This document shows, one piece after another, positions 52,593 to 61,719 of a DNA stretch of 64,000 nt; the first letter of the stretch is position 1; each line of letters begins with the position of its first letter. Source of the stretch: Neocallimastix lanati (nom. inval.) (lineage: Eukaryota; Neocallimastigomycota; Neocallimastigomycetes; Neocallimastigales; Neocallimastigaceae); NCBI GenBank assembly GCA_016946835.1, contig JACVTC010000121.1, forward strand, positions 92,001-156,000. The letters run 5' to 3'. The position numbers and the translations under genes are program-made. The notes beneath the pieces were generated by a model that made no database searches, was not told where the DNA came from, and saw only the letters and a list, made by a program, of their open reading frames with translations.

Positions 52593-55500
52593 ATGTCATT
52601 TTTTGATCCAATAATACCAATCTTACCACAAATAGCGTCAAATATTGCACCACAATTACTTCCAACTATATATAGTGGTTCAACTCATTCAATAAAACAT
52701 AATCAATTATATTCAAATGATTATGAACATTCAAATATTGGAAGACAAAATCAAGTACAAAATAATACATCAATAAATAATGTACCAATAAACAATCAAA
52801 ATTTATTAGCTGCTAATGTATCAAATAATAATAGTAATAATAATAAACAAGAACAAAGTAGTAATAGTAATAATAGTAATAATAATTATGCGTCAGTAAA
52901 AACAAAGCCAATGGCTGGAATTAATTATTTCCCATCAATACCAGAAAATTCAAAATTATTAAATCAAGTATTACCATTTTCATTAAATAACAGTGAAGGT
53001 AATACAAATGGTTCTAACTTTGGATACTATTCACCTTTATTAGATTATCAAAATCAAAATATTCATTTTCCAATAAATAATACCAATGTATTATTTTATT
53101 CTCCAATACCTGATTATATTAATCAAAAAGCATCAAATAATAATATTAATAATACTTCATTAAATAATATTCAAAAAAGTTCATACCCTTTTGCACATCA
53201 ACAACTACCAACAACTCCATTAAATCCTCAAAGAAATAATAATAATGGCGTTTTAGGATCAATTGATTCTATTTTAAAGCGTGAATCACAATATACAAAT
53301 ATACCATATAGAAACAATTTTGACTATTTAACTCCTTCTTTATTTGATAATAATTATTCAAAAAGTGGAAATGATGCAGTATTCGGAAATAATAATGCAA
53401 ATATACCTCAAACTCTAGTGAATTCTACTGTTGGTGATGTAATTGAAGATATTGTTAAAACGCAAAGTAATAAAGCATTTCCTGGTGCCATAGGTTCCGA
53501 AATTAAACAAAAGAAAATGTCAAAGACAGCTGAAAATGAATTAAATTTGGAAATTAAGATGAATAGTGAAAGTATAGAAACAAATAAAAAATATTTTAAT
53601 GATATTAATGTATTAATTAATAAAAGTAATGAGAAACAAATTCAGCAAACCATGATTGCTTCCGCACTATCGAAGTCAATTTTAGATTCAAAAAACATTA
53701 CAAATTATATTAGTCATAATATTGTGAATGATGGTAATGCTATGCAAAAAGATTTGAATTCAAATATTCTCGCCGCAAGTCTTTTAGAAGGATTTAATGA
53801 ACCAAAAGAAAACAATGAATTGAAATCTGAATCTATAGAATCTAATGTGATAGGTTTAAATAGTGTTAAAAAAGTTGCAAAAAGTCCAAAAGCTAAGAAA
53901 GGAAAGAATGAAAAGAAATTAAATAAAAAGAAAATATATTGTAATAAAAGTTCTGTAGATACCAAAAAGATTAATGAAAAGGAAAATAGTGAAAGCACTT
54001 CCGGGAAAGAAAATATTAATTCAAAAAATAAAATTATGAACAAATCTAGAAATAATACTAAAGTTGGAGTATCTTCTCCTCATTTGAATAAGATAAATGT
54101 TAAAGGTACCCCTTTAAATGTAAATCAAACTCAACTAAATATGAGAAAAGCATTGACTGAGAGAAATGATAAATTAGCTTGGCAATACTATAAAGAAATT
54201 ATTGAAAGCAATAATTATAAAGCATTGAGTCATACAGACTATTCCAGAATATTACGTATATTGAGAAATGAAAGAGGACCTGTAAAATCACCAAATAATT
54301 TAAATGAAATGGTTCAAATTGTTGAATATATTAAAGAAGCTGGTTATCAACCAAATCATGGTGATTTTACAACCATGATTGCAGCATTTGGTAGATCTCA
54401 TCAATTGGTTAAGGCTTTAACCTATTTTGAAGAAATGAAACAAGCTAATTTAGAACCAGATATTTTTACTTATAATACATTAATTGATGTATATGGTAAA
54501 AACAAGGAATTAAGTTCAGCTGTAAAAATATTTAATGAAATGAAGGAAAAGAAATTAAAACCAACTTTGGCAACTTATAATATTTTAATTTCTGCTCATG
54601 GATTAAATGAAGATCCAAAGGGAGCTAAGCATTGGTTTGATCAAGTTATAAAGGAACCATCAATATCAGCCAATGAAATTACATATAGTAATATCATGGA
54701 TGCTTACGCTAGAGTAGGAGATGTTGATAATACTTTAAAGTATCTTAATGAAATGTTATCTAAAAAGATTACTCCAAGTTTAGGTCACTATAATTCTCTC
54801 GTTTTAGTTTTCACAAAAGTTGGGAATGTAGAAAAAGCTATTGAAATGTTAAAAGAAATGAAGAATAAAGGAATGGAGCCATCTCCTCATATTTATTCTT
54901 TATTAATGAATGCCTATGGTGAGAATAATGATATATCTGGAGCTTCAGAAATTCTTAACAATCATCCAAAGAAACCAGGACGTAGTATGTACCATACTAT
55001 GATTCAGCTTTATGGTAAAAGAGGTAATTTAATTGAAGCTTGGAAAACTTTAAATCAAATGATTCAGCAACATATTACTCCAACTCCATTAACTTGGAGA
55101 ATATTAGCATCATGTCATGGAAATAATCCATGTATTAGCTATTGGGCAAAGCAAGTTAATATTACACCAACAGCCGCAATGTACAATCACTTTTTAGAAT
55201 ATTATTCAAAACAACCAAATATTAAAGCAGTTGATATGTTATTTAATGAAATGGTAGCACAGAAATTTATACCTACGATTGAAACTTATAATTCAATTTT
55301 ACATGCTCATTCAATTCTTGGTGATTCAGATTCTGTCTTTAGAATTTATTCAGAACTTGAAAAGGCAAAACTAGAACCAAATTTATATACTTATAATATT
55401 ATTTTAAAGGTCTATGCCAAGATTGGTGATAGTAAAAGTGCTATGAAGTTATTTGAAAATGAAATAATTCCAAAAGAAAAATATGGTGTTATTCCTGATG

Positions 55501-55658
55501 CCTTTACATATAACGCTTTACTGGAATCATTTAAAGAGAATTTTGACAATAGCGCATTTAAATATTTAGATGACATGAAAGCGAAAGGTTTAGCTCCAGT
55601 ACCACATCGTGATACAGCTATTATGAAAGCTATTCATGCTTCTAATAACTTTAATTAA
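52593..55658 (+). CDS. Pentatricopeptide repeat (PPR) protein
   Basis: Single exon, 1,021 residues. The N-terminal half is Asn/Ser/Gln-rich (NNNSNNNKQEQSSNSNN) with a Lys-rich patch (about 425-450). The C-terminal part (about 580-1010) has roughly twelve PPR motifs of about 35 residues, for example EPDIFTYNTLIDVYGKNKEL, EANL/KPTLATYNILISAHGL, TPSLGHYNSLVLVFTKVGNV and EPNLYTYNIILKVYAKIGDS. PPR proteins bind single-stranded RNA in organelles, mostly one base per repeat; most repeats here carry Asn at the fifth position (TYN, HYN, MYN), which in the known code favours pyrimidines. The start (MSFFDPIIPILPQIASN) lacks the Arg/Ser-rich amphipathic helix of a classical mitochondrial presequence. Family certain; location and target unknown. 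Confidence 0.92.
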   Translation: MSFFDPIIPILPQIASNIAPQLLPTIYSGSTHSIKHNQLYSNDYEHSNIGRQNQVQNNTSINNVPINNQNLLAANVSNNNSNNNKQEQSSNSNNSNNNYASVKTKPMAGINYFPSIPENSKLLNQVLPFSLNNSEGNTNGSNFGYYSPLLDYQNQNIHFPINNTNVLFYSPIPDYINQKASNNNINNTSLNNIQKSSYPFAHQQLPTTPLNPQRNNNNGVLGSIDSILKRESQYTNIPYRNNFDYLTPSLFDNNYSKSGNDAVFGNNNANIPQTLVNSTVGDVIEDIVKTQSNKAFPGAIGSEIKQKKMSKTAENELNLEIKMNSESIETNKKYFNDINVLINKSNEKQIQQTMIASALSKSILDSKNITNYISHNIVNDGNAMQKDLNSNILAASLLEGFNEPKENNELKSESIESNVIGLNSVKKVAKSPKAKKGKNEKKLNKKKIYCNKSSVDTKKINEKENSESTSGKENINSKNKIMNKSRNNTKVGVSSPHLNKINVKGTPLNVNQTQLNMRKALTERNDKLAWQYYKEIIESNNYKALSHTDYSRILRILRNERGPVKSPNNLNEMVQIVEYIKEAGYQPNHGDFTTMIAAFGRSHQLVKALTYFEEMKQANLEPDIFTYNTLIDVYGKNKELSSAVKIFNEMKEKKLKPTLATYNILISAHGLNEDPKGAKHWFDQVIKEPSISANEITYSNIMDAYARVGDVDNTLKYLNEMLSKKITPSLGHYNSLVLVFTKVGNVEKAIEMLKEMKNKGMEPSPHIYSLLMNAYGENNDISGASEILNNHPKKPGRSMYHTMIQLYGKRGNLIEAWKTLNQMIQQHITPTPLTWRILASCHGNNPCISYWAKQVNITPTAAMYNHFLEYYSKQPNIKAVDMLFNEMVAQKFIPTIETYNSILHAHSILGDSDSVFRIYSELEKAKLEPNLYTYNIILKVYAKIGDSKSAMKLFENEIIPKEKYGVIPDAFTYNALLESFKENFDNSAFKYLDDMKAKGLAPVPHRDTAIMKAIHASNNFN

Positions 55659-56470
55659 TTAATTATTAATTAAATATTAATATTTTATCAAAAAAAAAAA
55701 AAAAAGAGAAGAAAAAAGGAAGTATATATATAATTCTTTAATTTTTTTTTTTTTTTTTTTTTACAATAAAATTTTCGTACATCAATAATTATAATTATAT
55801 TTAAATTTGTGTTTATATATTTGTTTTATTTAAGATTTATATTTTAAATTTTCTTTATATATATATTAAATTCACTATAATATAATACATTTATTTGTTA
55901 ACAATTAATAAAGAAATAAAAAAAAAAAAAACTATCTTTATGATTTTAAGAAATTTTTAATATTAGTAATATTGATAATATTAATAATATAATTAAAAAA
56001 AAAAAAAAAAAAAAAAAATAGCGAAAATTCAATAAAATTTTATATTTTAAAGGTTATTATAATATATATACATTTAAGTTTATTTCTTATGAAAAAATAA
56101 AAAAACAATAAAAATAATAATAATAATAATAATAATAATTAATTTGTAATTATCGTACAAATTTTAGTGAACCAAAACTCAAAGCATAGCTTTTTTTTTT
56201 TTTAATATTAATGTAAAATTTTTTTCATATTCATGTACTTTTTATTCTAATGTATTTTTTTCTTTTCTAATAGATATTAATTTAAAATTTATTATAAATC
56301 AAAAAAAAAAAAAAAAAAATAATTGTAATTTTATATTAAGAAAAATAAAAAATAAAATTAAAAAAAATAATATATATATAAAAAAAAAATGTAATTATAT
56401 ATTAAGAAAAATAAAATATATATATATATATAAAACTAAATTTAAAATTTAAAAATATATACATACATAA

Positions 56471-56507
<37 letters not shown>

Positions 56508-57344
56508 AGTCCATTATTTATATTTATATTTAATATATATTTTTTATATTTATTTATTTATTTATTTATTTATTTATAATTATTAGTTCTGAATCTAATG
56601 TTTCCTTTAGTGTTAGCCTAGCAAATTTACCTTAACCATTACTATACTAGTTGTTAGTATAGTAGTTTTCTCTTTGAGTTAACTGTTATTGATGATTAGT
56701 ATAGTTAGAAAAAAAAAAAAAAAAAAAACATCTCACAACCACCAAAAAGAGAAGTTAACGTCTCATCAAAGAAGAACCTCTATTTTATTAGCTTTAATAC
56801 TCCTCCTCCTCCTACATCTTAAAAACATCAATAGTAAGCATCGTTCTTTACACCAAGAATCAAGAAACTAATCTACGGTAATTATGGTAAAATGAATTTC
56901 CTCCTGATAATATATTTTTCTCAGTTCTCTTGATTCTCTTAGTTCGAGAGAGAGTGTGTGTAATTTTTTATTTGTTTTTCACACCCAACCTAATCTACTT
57001 TACAAAGTTTATAGATGTCAACTTTTTTTGTTTTTTGTTTTTTGTTAAATATTTTTTTTTTTTTTTTTTTTTGATAAAAAATTTATCTCTATTCATATCC
57101 TTACTACCACCATAACAAAACTTTATTAAAATTTTCTTTTTATTTTCATTGTATTACATTAATTTTTTATTTTATTTTTTATTATATTTTTTTTTTTTTT
57201 ATTAAATTTTATTTTTTCCAAATAGATGTATATTTATATATATATATATATTTTATTTGATATATTTTTCTTTTTTTATCATTTTATCTTTATATATTTA
57301 TAATGTATTTTTACATTTAAATGTATGCAATAGATTAATAAATA
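55659..57344. other. Spacer; AT-rich, then a mixed-composition stretch
   Basis: 55659-56580 is homopolymers and microsatellites. 56590-57115 is less AT-biased and holds a hairpin, TACTATACTA / TAGTATAGTA (56640-56664), poly(A) at 56708-56728, and a Lys/His-rich 60-codon frame (56689-56871) that I cannot support as a gene. It may be mobile-element debris. Confidence 0.45.
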
Positions 57345-57403
57345 GGTCAGGACAATGGAAGTATATTCTCTTCCTATTCTAAAAAAAAAAAAAAAAAAAA
57401 AAT
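57345..57403 (+). mobile_element. LINE 3' tail, plus strand
   Basis: GGAAGTATATTCTCTTCCTA followed by TTCT and about 22 A (57381-57402) matches the 3' end of the LINE family (GGAAGTGTATTCTCTTCCCT, then GTCT and poly(A)) seen reversed at 27744-27780 and 31605-31650. The similarity fades upstream of 57340. This is a heavily 5'-truncated insertion. Confidence 0.7.
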
Positions 57404-57677
57404 TATTATTATCTTTATTTATTAACTTTAAGCTAACAATGAAGATAGTTATTTGATCTACTCAGTACTAGCTTTATTTTTTTATATATCTTTTCGTATA
57501 TCTTTTATTTAATTATATATACTTACTATTTATTTCTTTAAGTTTTATAAGGTTAAATATTATATATATATATCAGGTATAAATATATTTATTTTATTTT
57601 TATTATATATATATATATATTTATTTATTTATTTTTATTTCCTTTTTTTTTTTTATTTTTTCTATGTCTTTACTTAT

Positions 57678-57682
57678 TAAAA

Positions 57683-57773
<91 letters not shown>

Positions 57774-57774
57774 A
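57678..57774. repeat. (AAAT)n microsatellite
   Basis: About 24 perfect AAAT units directly abutting the solo LTR. A second (AAAT)n run (58381-58412) lies at the far end of the neighbouring LINE fragment. Confidence 0.95.
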
Positions 57775-57775
57775 T

Positions 57776-57930
57776 TGTTATGAGTCAGGAATTTATTGTT
57801 TGTAATTATGTTAATTTTATTAATATATTTAATGATAAAGAGTTACTAGCACTTAATTACTCTAAATTAAATGCTTTTATATATGGTACATTGTGTCTTA
57901 TACATTATTTATATTTCACAGTATCACACA
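57776..57930 (-). mobile_element. Solo LTR related to the 68-1490 element
   Basis: On the minus strand it starts TGTGTGATACTGTG and ends ACTCATAACA, with TG...CA termini. Its core (AAAAGCATTTAATTTAGAGT and AATTAAGTGCTAGTAACTCT) matches the LTRs at 68-251 and 1288-1490. A 4-bp AAAT on both sides could be its target duplication, but the flank is an AAAT microsatellite, so this is weak. Confidence 0.7.
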
Positions 57931-57956
57931 AAATGTTTTCAACTTTTATTCAATAA

Positions 57957-58380
57957 AATTTGAAAGAAATTTTCTAACGGAAAAGAGAACTTTGGTGACT
58001 TTAGTGTTAAGTAATTTAATAATAGGGTTCAACGATAAGCTTTTATCAAATGGTATACATTTAGTTATTGGGATTGGTTGACCAGAAAGATGAAATAGTA
58101 GGATCTCTTTTATTTTGAAAAAAGAGGTGTATCTGGTCGAATCACCATCATTACACACTTGTTCATTCCAAAATTCATCATATTAAATTTAACCCATTTA
58201 TTTATTTTCCTAAGCATTTTTTTTTAACTTAGTTCTTTTTTTGCAGTCAATTGCTCTACCGCTGAGCTAACACCCCAACTTAGTTCTTGATGATGCGAAT
58301 AGAACAATATCATCTGCGAAGAGTCCACCACAACATCTTGATTCACCTAAAGGAATTCCAAGTTCTGAAAAATCATTAAA
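57957..58380 (-). mobile_element. LINE RT fragment
   Basis: Collinear with 28620-28998 of the large LINE copy (RT palm to thumb: GIPLGESR.CGGLFADDIVL..., then MMNFGM, then ITK, LLNPIIKLLN). The sequence here keeps FADD, suggesting the Ser of the large copy (FSDD) is a derived change. It is interrupted at 58238-58288 by a tRNA-derived insert plus one target duplication, and ends abruptly in an (AAAT)n run. Confidence 0.8.
58243..58276 (-). pseudogene. Retroposed 5' half of tRNA-Cys(GCA)
   Basis: The minus strand reads GGGGTGTTAGCTCAGCGGTA then GAGCAATTGACTGC: acceptor 5' strand, U8-A9, D stem GCTC/GAGC with loop AGCGGTA, anticodon stem 5' strand, and the loop start CTGC. A short A run follows (58238-58242). 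Twelve-base duplications AACTTAGTTCTT flank it (58226-58237 and 58277-58288), and the uninterrupted LINE copy has a single AACTTAGTTCTT at 28895-28906. The 3' half (T arm, acceptor 3' strand) is absent, so it cannot be a functional tRNA. Confidence 0.88.
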
Positions 58381-58381
58381 A

Positions 58382-58412
<31 letters not shown>

Positions 58413-58429
58413 AAAAGGAATGAATTTGG

Positions 58430-58660
58430 TTGCCTTAAAAATTCATTCTTCAAATTTAAACATGAAAAAATTAAAAAAAAATCAATGGATAAAAAACAAA
58501 AGTAATACTGCTACTTTTACCATAATTAAGGGCAGCATATATTAGGCAATTTTCTGATACCAATTTTGCTTTTTTTTTTTTTTTTTTTTTTACAATAAGA
58601 TTTCACATTAAATTTGAAACCATATTTAATTCATTCCATCCAAAAATAAAAATAAATAAA
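58430..58660 (-). mobile_element. LINE 3' fragment, zinc-knuckle region
   Basis: The plus-strand text AGGCAATTTTCTGATACCAA, then a poly(T) run, then CATTAAATTTGAAACC...TAATTCATTCCATCC parallels 19580-19660 (GGCAATCTTCTGAGAC...CAAATTTAAACC...TAATTCGAGAAATCC). It is a related, degraded 3' LINE piece with a T21 tract inserted. Confidence 0.5.
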
Positions 58661-58873
58661 AATAAAAATAAAAATAAATATAAAATAAAATAAAATAAAT
58701 AAGTCCAAAATATATGAAAAGACTAAAGTTGATCATAAAGATTATTATATATAATATTATTATTATTATTTCTTTTGTTTCTATACTTATTTATATAATA
58801 ATAATATATTATATATATATAAAATAAAACAAAATTACTTTAATTAAATTTGAAATTAATTTTTTTATGTTTA

Positions 58874-58913
<40 letters not shown>

Positions 58914-59361
58914 TTTTTTTTGTTTTATTAGGTCTATAAAAATTTTTATTATTATATATAAATTAATTATATATAAATTATATATCATTTATTAAGGGAA
59001 AATAAATAAAATTTACAAAGAATTATGATTTAATAATTTAACTATAACTACTAACAAATAAAAATAAAAAAAAAAAATAAAAAGGTATTCAAAAAAATTT
59101 ACATTCATCTTTTTTATTCTTTCTTATATTTATAATATAAATATATTGTTTAATTAATATATAATTCTTTTTTTTTTTTTTTTTTTTGGTTTACCCATTC
59201 TAATTTTTTTTCCCTTTCTTACTACATCGAAAAATTTTTACAAAGAATTTGAAAACTAATTATCATTTTTTTTTTTTTTTTTTTATAAAATATAATTATA
59301 TTATAATTTTTTAAAAAAAAAAAAAGAATAAAATATAAAAAATAAATTAATTAATCTTCAC
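58661..59361. other. AT-rich spacer
   Basis: (AT)n at 58876-58896, poly(T) at 58898-58920, 59168-59186 and 59266-59284. It includes the 3' flank of the PP1-targeting subunit gene. Confidence 0.6.
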
Positions 59362-61719
59362 TTAATTTCCTTCAACCTTAATTGAAGTTTCCTTTTCTAT
59401 TGGTACTATTGGATTAGTGATACCAGCCTTTCTTTGATAATACTTTATCATTTTTATGATATTATTTCTTGTACTTACACGATTAGAATTTATAATAGTA
59501 TTAAGAATAGTAGGATTAATTCCCATTTGTTTAAAGAATGTACTTCCTGAAAGTTCCTTTTGAATTGTTTCACGTATATTTTTTTCACGAAGTTCACATT
59601 TTGCAATAATCTTATTTTTAATATTGGATTGGTAATCGCTATCTGCACTTTCTTGATGATGTATTTTAACGGGATTTGCTGTTGTCGTATCCTCTACTTT
59701 TTTTCTCAATATAGACTTTAATTCATATTCCTTCCTTGGCTTTACTTCATTATAAAAAGCATTAGTGAAGTTAACCATTCTGGATTTTATAATTTCTGGT
59801 GTCTTAGAACGAATATAAACTTTTTTAGTAGGAATGTAGAGAACACGACTTATATCCATGGTATAATTTAAATTATTATTATTTTCCCAATACTCTTGAT
59901 TATTTACACGATAGTAAGCTGCAAATTTAAGAGTACATTTATTAATAATATCATTATCCCATTCTTCACCAAGACTTTGACTATAACGACGCCTATCATT
60001 TAAGAAAAGATCATCTTCAAATTCACCAGAGGTTGAATTAAAATAGCCATTACGATTAAAGAAATTGCTATCATAATCCATGAAATCCATTATATAGGAA
60101 GGAATTTCAATATCAGCAACAAAACGATCAACCGATTGACTAACAACCTTTGATTCAGAATCGTCAATACCAGTCATACGTTTTTCTTGACTGGATGCAT
60201 TTGAATTAATAGATGTTGATTCATGGTATTTTTTACTAATGTAACTAGTAACATTAAGAGAATTTAAATAGGATGCTTTAACATCTTTACTTGTTAACCA
60301 ATTATTAAAAGTATATCTTACACACACTTCCTTTTCGAAAGCTAAATTTTGAACTTGAATAACAATTCTTACCTTATCCTTTTCCACATTAGAAAATAAT
60401 GGATAAGAAGCAACAGATGTTCCATAAGGAACATGACTTGGTCTCGATTTAAAAACACCATGCTCCTTTTTAATATCGGAGTTCTTTAAAAAACTAGCAA
60501 GTTTAGTATTATCTTTTTCACTTTCTTCAATTAATAAACCTGCTTTTTCAATTAAAATTGGTTTCTTAATAATCATACGTTGCTTAAATTCGGAAAATGT
60601 TGTTAAATTACTTCTAGTTTCTAAAAATGGCTTAATATTAGAATTTGTTAAAAAAATTGGTGATGTTGTTACAGATACAGGGGATTCAAATTTTCTGAAA
60701 GGACATTCTTCATTTTCTCCACTAAATTTAACACTTTTGGGCTTTTTATTTACAATCGTTTTTCGTGCACCATTAACTAATAACATTTTTCTTGCATTTT
60801 CTTTAATAACTTTTGTAGATTCAAAATCTTCCTTAGTAAGAAAAGATTTATTATTACTACTAAAATTATATTTCATTGAAGAATTATTCATAACACTTTC
60901 AAACAGTTTATCTTTAGGAGATAAAGATAATTGACAAGAATGTAATGACTTTTGAAATTCAATCTTTTCATTGGTTTTAGCATTATTATTTATTCTTTCA
61001 ACTTCATTAGCTTCTTGTTTCTTAAAAACAATATCAGCAATAGCTTCAGTTTCTAATGTCTTGTTATAATTCAATTTTAATTCACCCTTTTCATCCTTAA
61101 TGGTATTTTTATTATTGAGAGGATTTAAAGATGAATTTGAAAGTTGACTTGATAGTTGTGATAAATTTTTGCTATTAGTTTTATTTTCAAAAAGATTCTT
61201 CACAGATTTTTTAACAAGTAAATCAGAAGAGGGATCATGAACATTATCATAATTTGCTGGTGAATTAATGTTATTTTTAATAGATTTTATATCAATAAAT
61301 GATTTATCAAATAATGGAATATTATTATTGCTTTTAGTCCTAATTATTTTTTCTTGTAAAATTGATTCATTATTAAGGTTGAAATTATTACTCAAACTAC
61401 TGATGTTATTTAATACATCAAAGTTTTTAATAATATTAATTTCATTGTTACTAGGATTAACTTTAACATTATCATGAGTATTATTATAGTTATTCCATAT
61501 AGTATTTTGAACAATTTCAGAATCCATCAATTTAACTACAGGATTACTCTTTTTTACAGGAGTATCAGAAAAATTATTTAAGTTTATTTTACTTAAAGTA
61601 TTTGGAGAACTAGAGAGCATATGGTAAGCATTGGAAAAATATGATTTTGTTTGGGAATGATTTGGTGAATCACACTTAAATGAATTCACTTTAATATCTA
61701 TGTGCTTTGGATTAGACAT
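59362..61719 (-). CDS. Protein phosphatase 1 glycogen-targeting subunit (CBM21)
   Basis: Single exon, 785 residues. The RVxF-type PP1-docking motif KSVKF lies at 328-332 within a basic stretch, followed by an acidic patch. A CBM21 domain covers about 448-623: RIVIQVQNLAFEKEVCVRYT, FNNWLTSKDVKASY, then CTLKFAAYYRVNNQEYWENN and NLNYTMDI. The last carries the WxNNxxxNY signature of glycogen-binding CBM21. A 100-residue polar insert (486-590) splits it. The domain order matches yeast Gac1/Pig and animal PPP1R3 proteins, which bring PP1 to glycogen to activate glycogen synthase. The N-terminal 300 residues are Asn/Ser-rich and disordered; the C-terminus has a helical stretch (about 715-770). Start ATG at 61719 is the first in frame. 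Confidence 0.9.
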   Translation of the reverse strand: MSNPKHIDIKVNSFKCDSPNHSQTKSYFSNAYHMLSSSPNTLSKINLNNFSDTPVKKSNPVVKLMDSEIVQNTIWNNYNNTHDNVKVNPSNNEINIIKNFDVLNNISSLSNNFNLNNESILQEKIIRTKSNNNIPLFDKSFIDIKSIKNNINSPANYDNVHDPSSDLLVKKSVKNLFENKTNSKNLSQLSSQLSNSSLNPLNNKNTIKDEKGELKLNYNKTLETEAIADIVFKKQEANEVERINNNAKTNEKIEFQKSLHSCQLSLSPKDKLFESVMNNSSMKYNFSSNNKSFLTKEDFESTKVIKENARKMLLVNGARKTIVNKKPKSVKFSGENEECPFRKFESPVSVTTSPIFLTNSNIKPFLETRSNLTTFSEFKQRMIIKKPILIEKAGLLIEESEKDNTKLASFLKNSDIKKEHGVFKSRPSHVPYGTSVASYPLFSNVEKDKVRIVIQVQNLAFEKEVCVRYTFNNWLTSKDVKASYLNSLNVTSYISKKYHESTSINSNASSQEKRMTGIDDSESKVVSQSVDRFVADIEIPSYIMDFMDYDSNFFNRNGYFNSTSGEFEDDLFLNDRRRYSQSLGEEWDNDIINKCTLKFAAYYRVNNQEYWENNNNLNYTMDISRVLYIPTKKVYIRSKTPEIIKSRMVNFTNAFYNEVKPRKEYELKSILRKKVEDTTTANPVKIHHQESADSDYQSNIKNKIIAKCELREKNIRETIQKELSGSTFFKQMGINPTILNTIINSNRVSTRNNIIKMIKYYQRKAGITNPIVPIEKETSIKVEGN

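Noticed and set aside
53714-54043. 109-codon minus-strand frame inside the PPR gene
   Set aside because: Antisense of Lys/Asn-rich coding sequence, giving Phe/Leu runs; not a gene.
56689-56871. Lys/His-rich 60-codon frame
   Set aside because: Starts in a low-complexity region and includes a poly(A) tract as poly-Lys; no conservation argument available.
58230-58290. Functional tRNA-Cys gene
   Set aside because: Only the 5' half is present; the T arm and acceptor 3' strand are missing and LINE sequence resumes at once.
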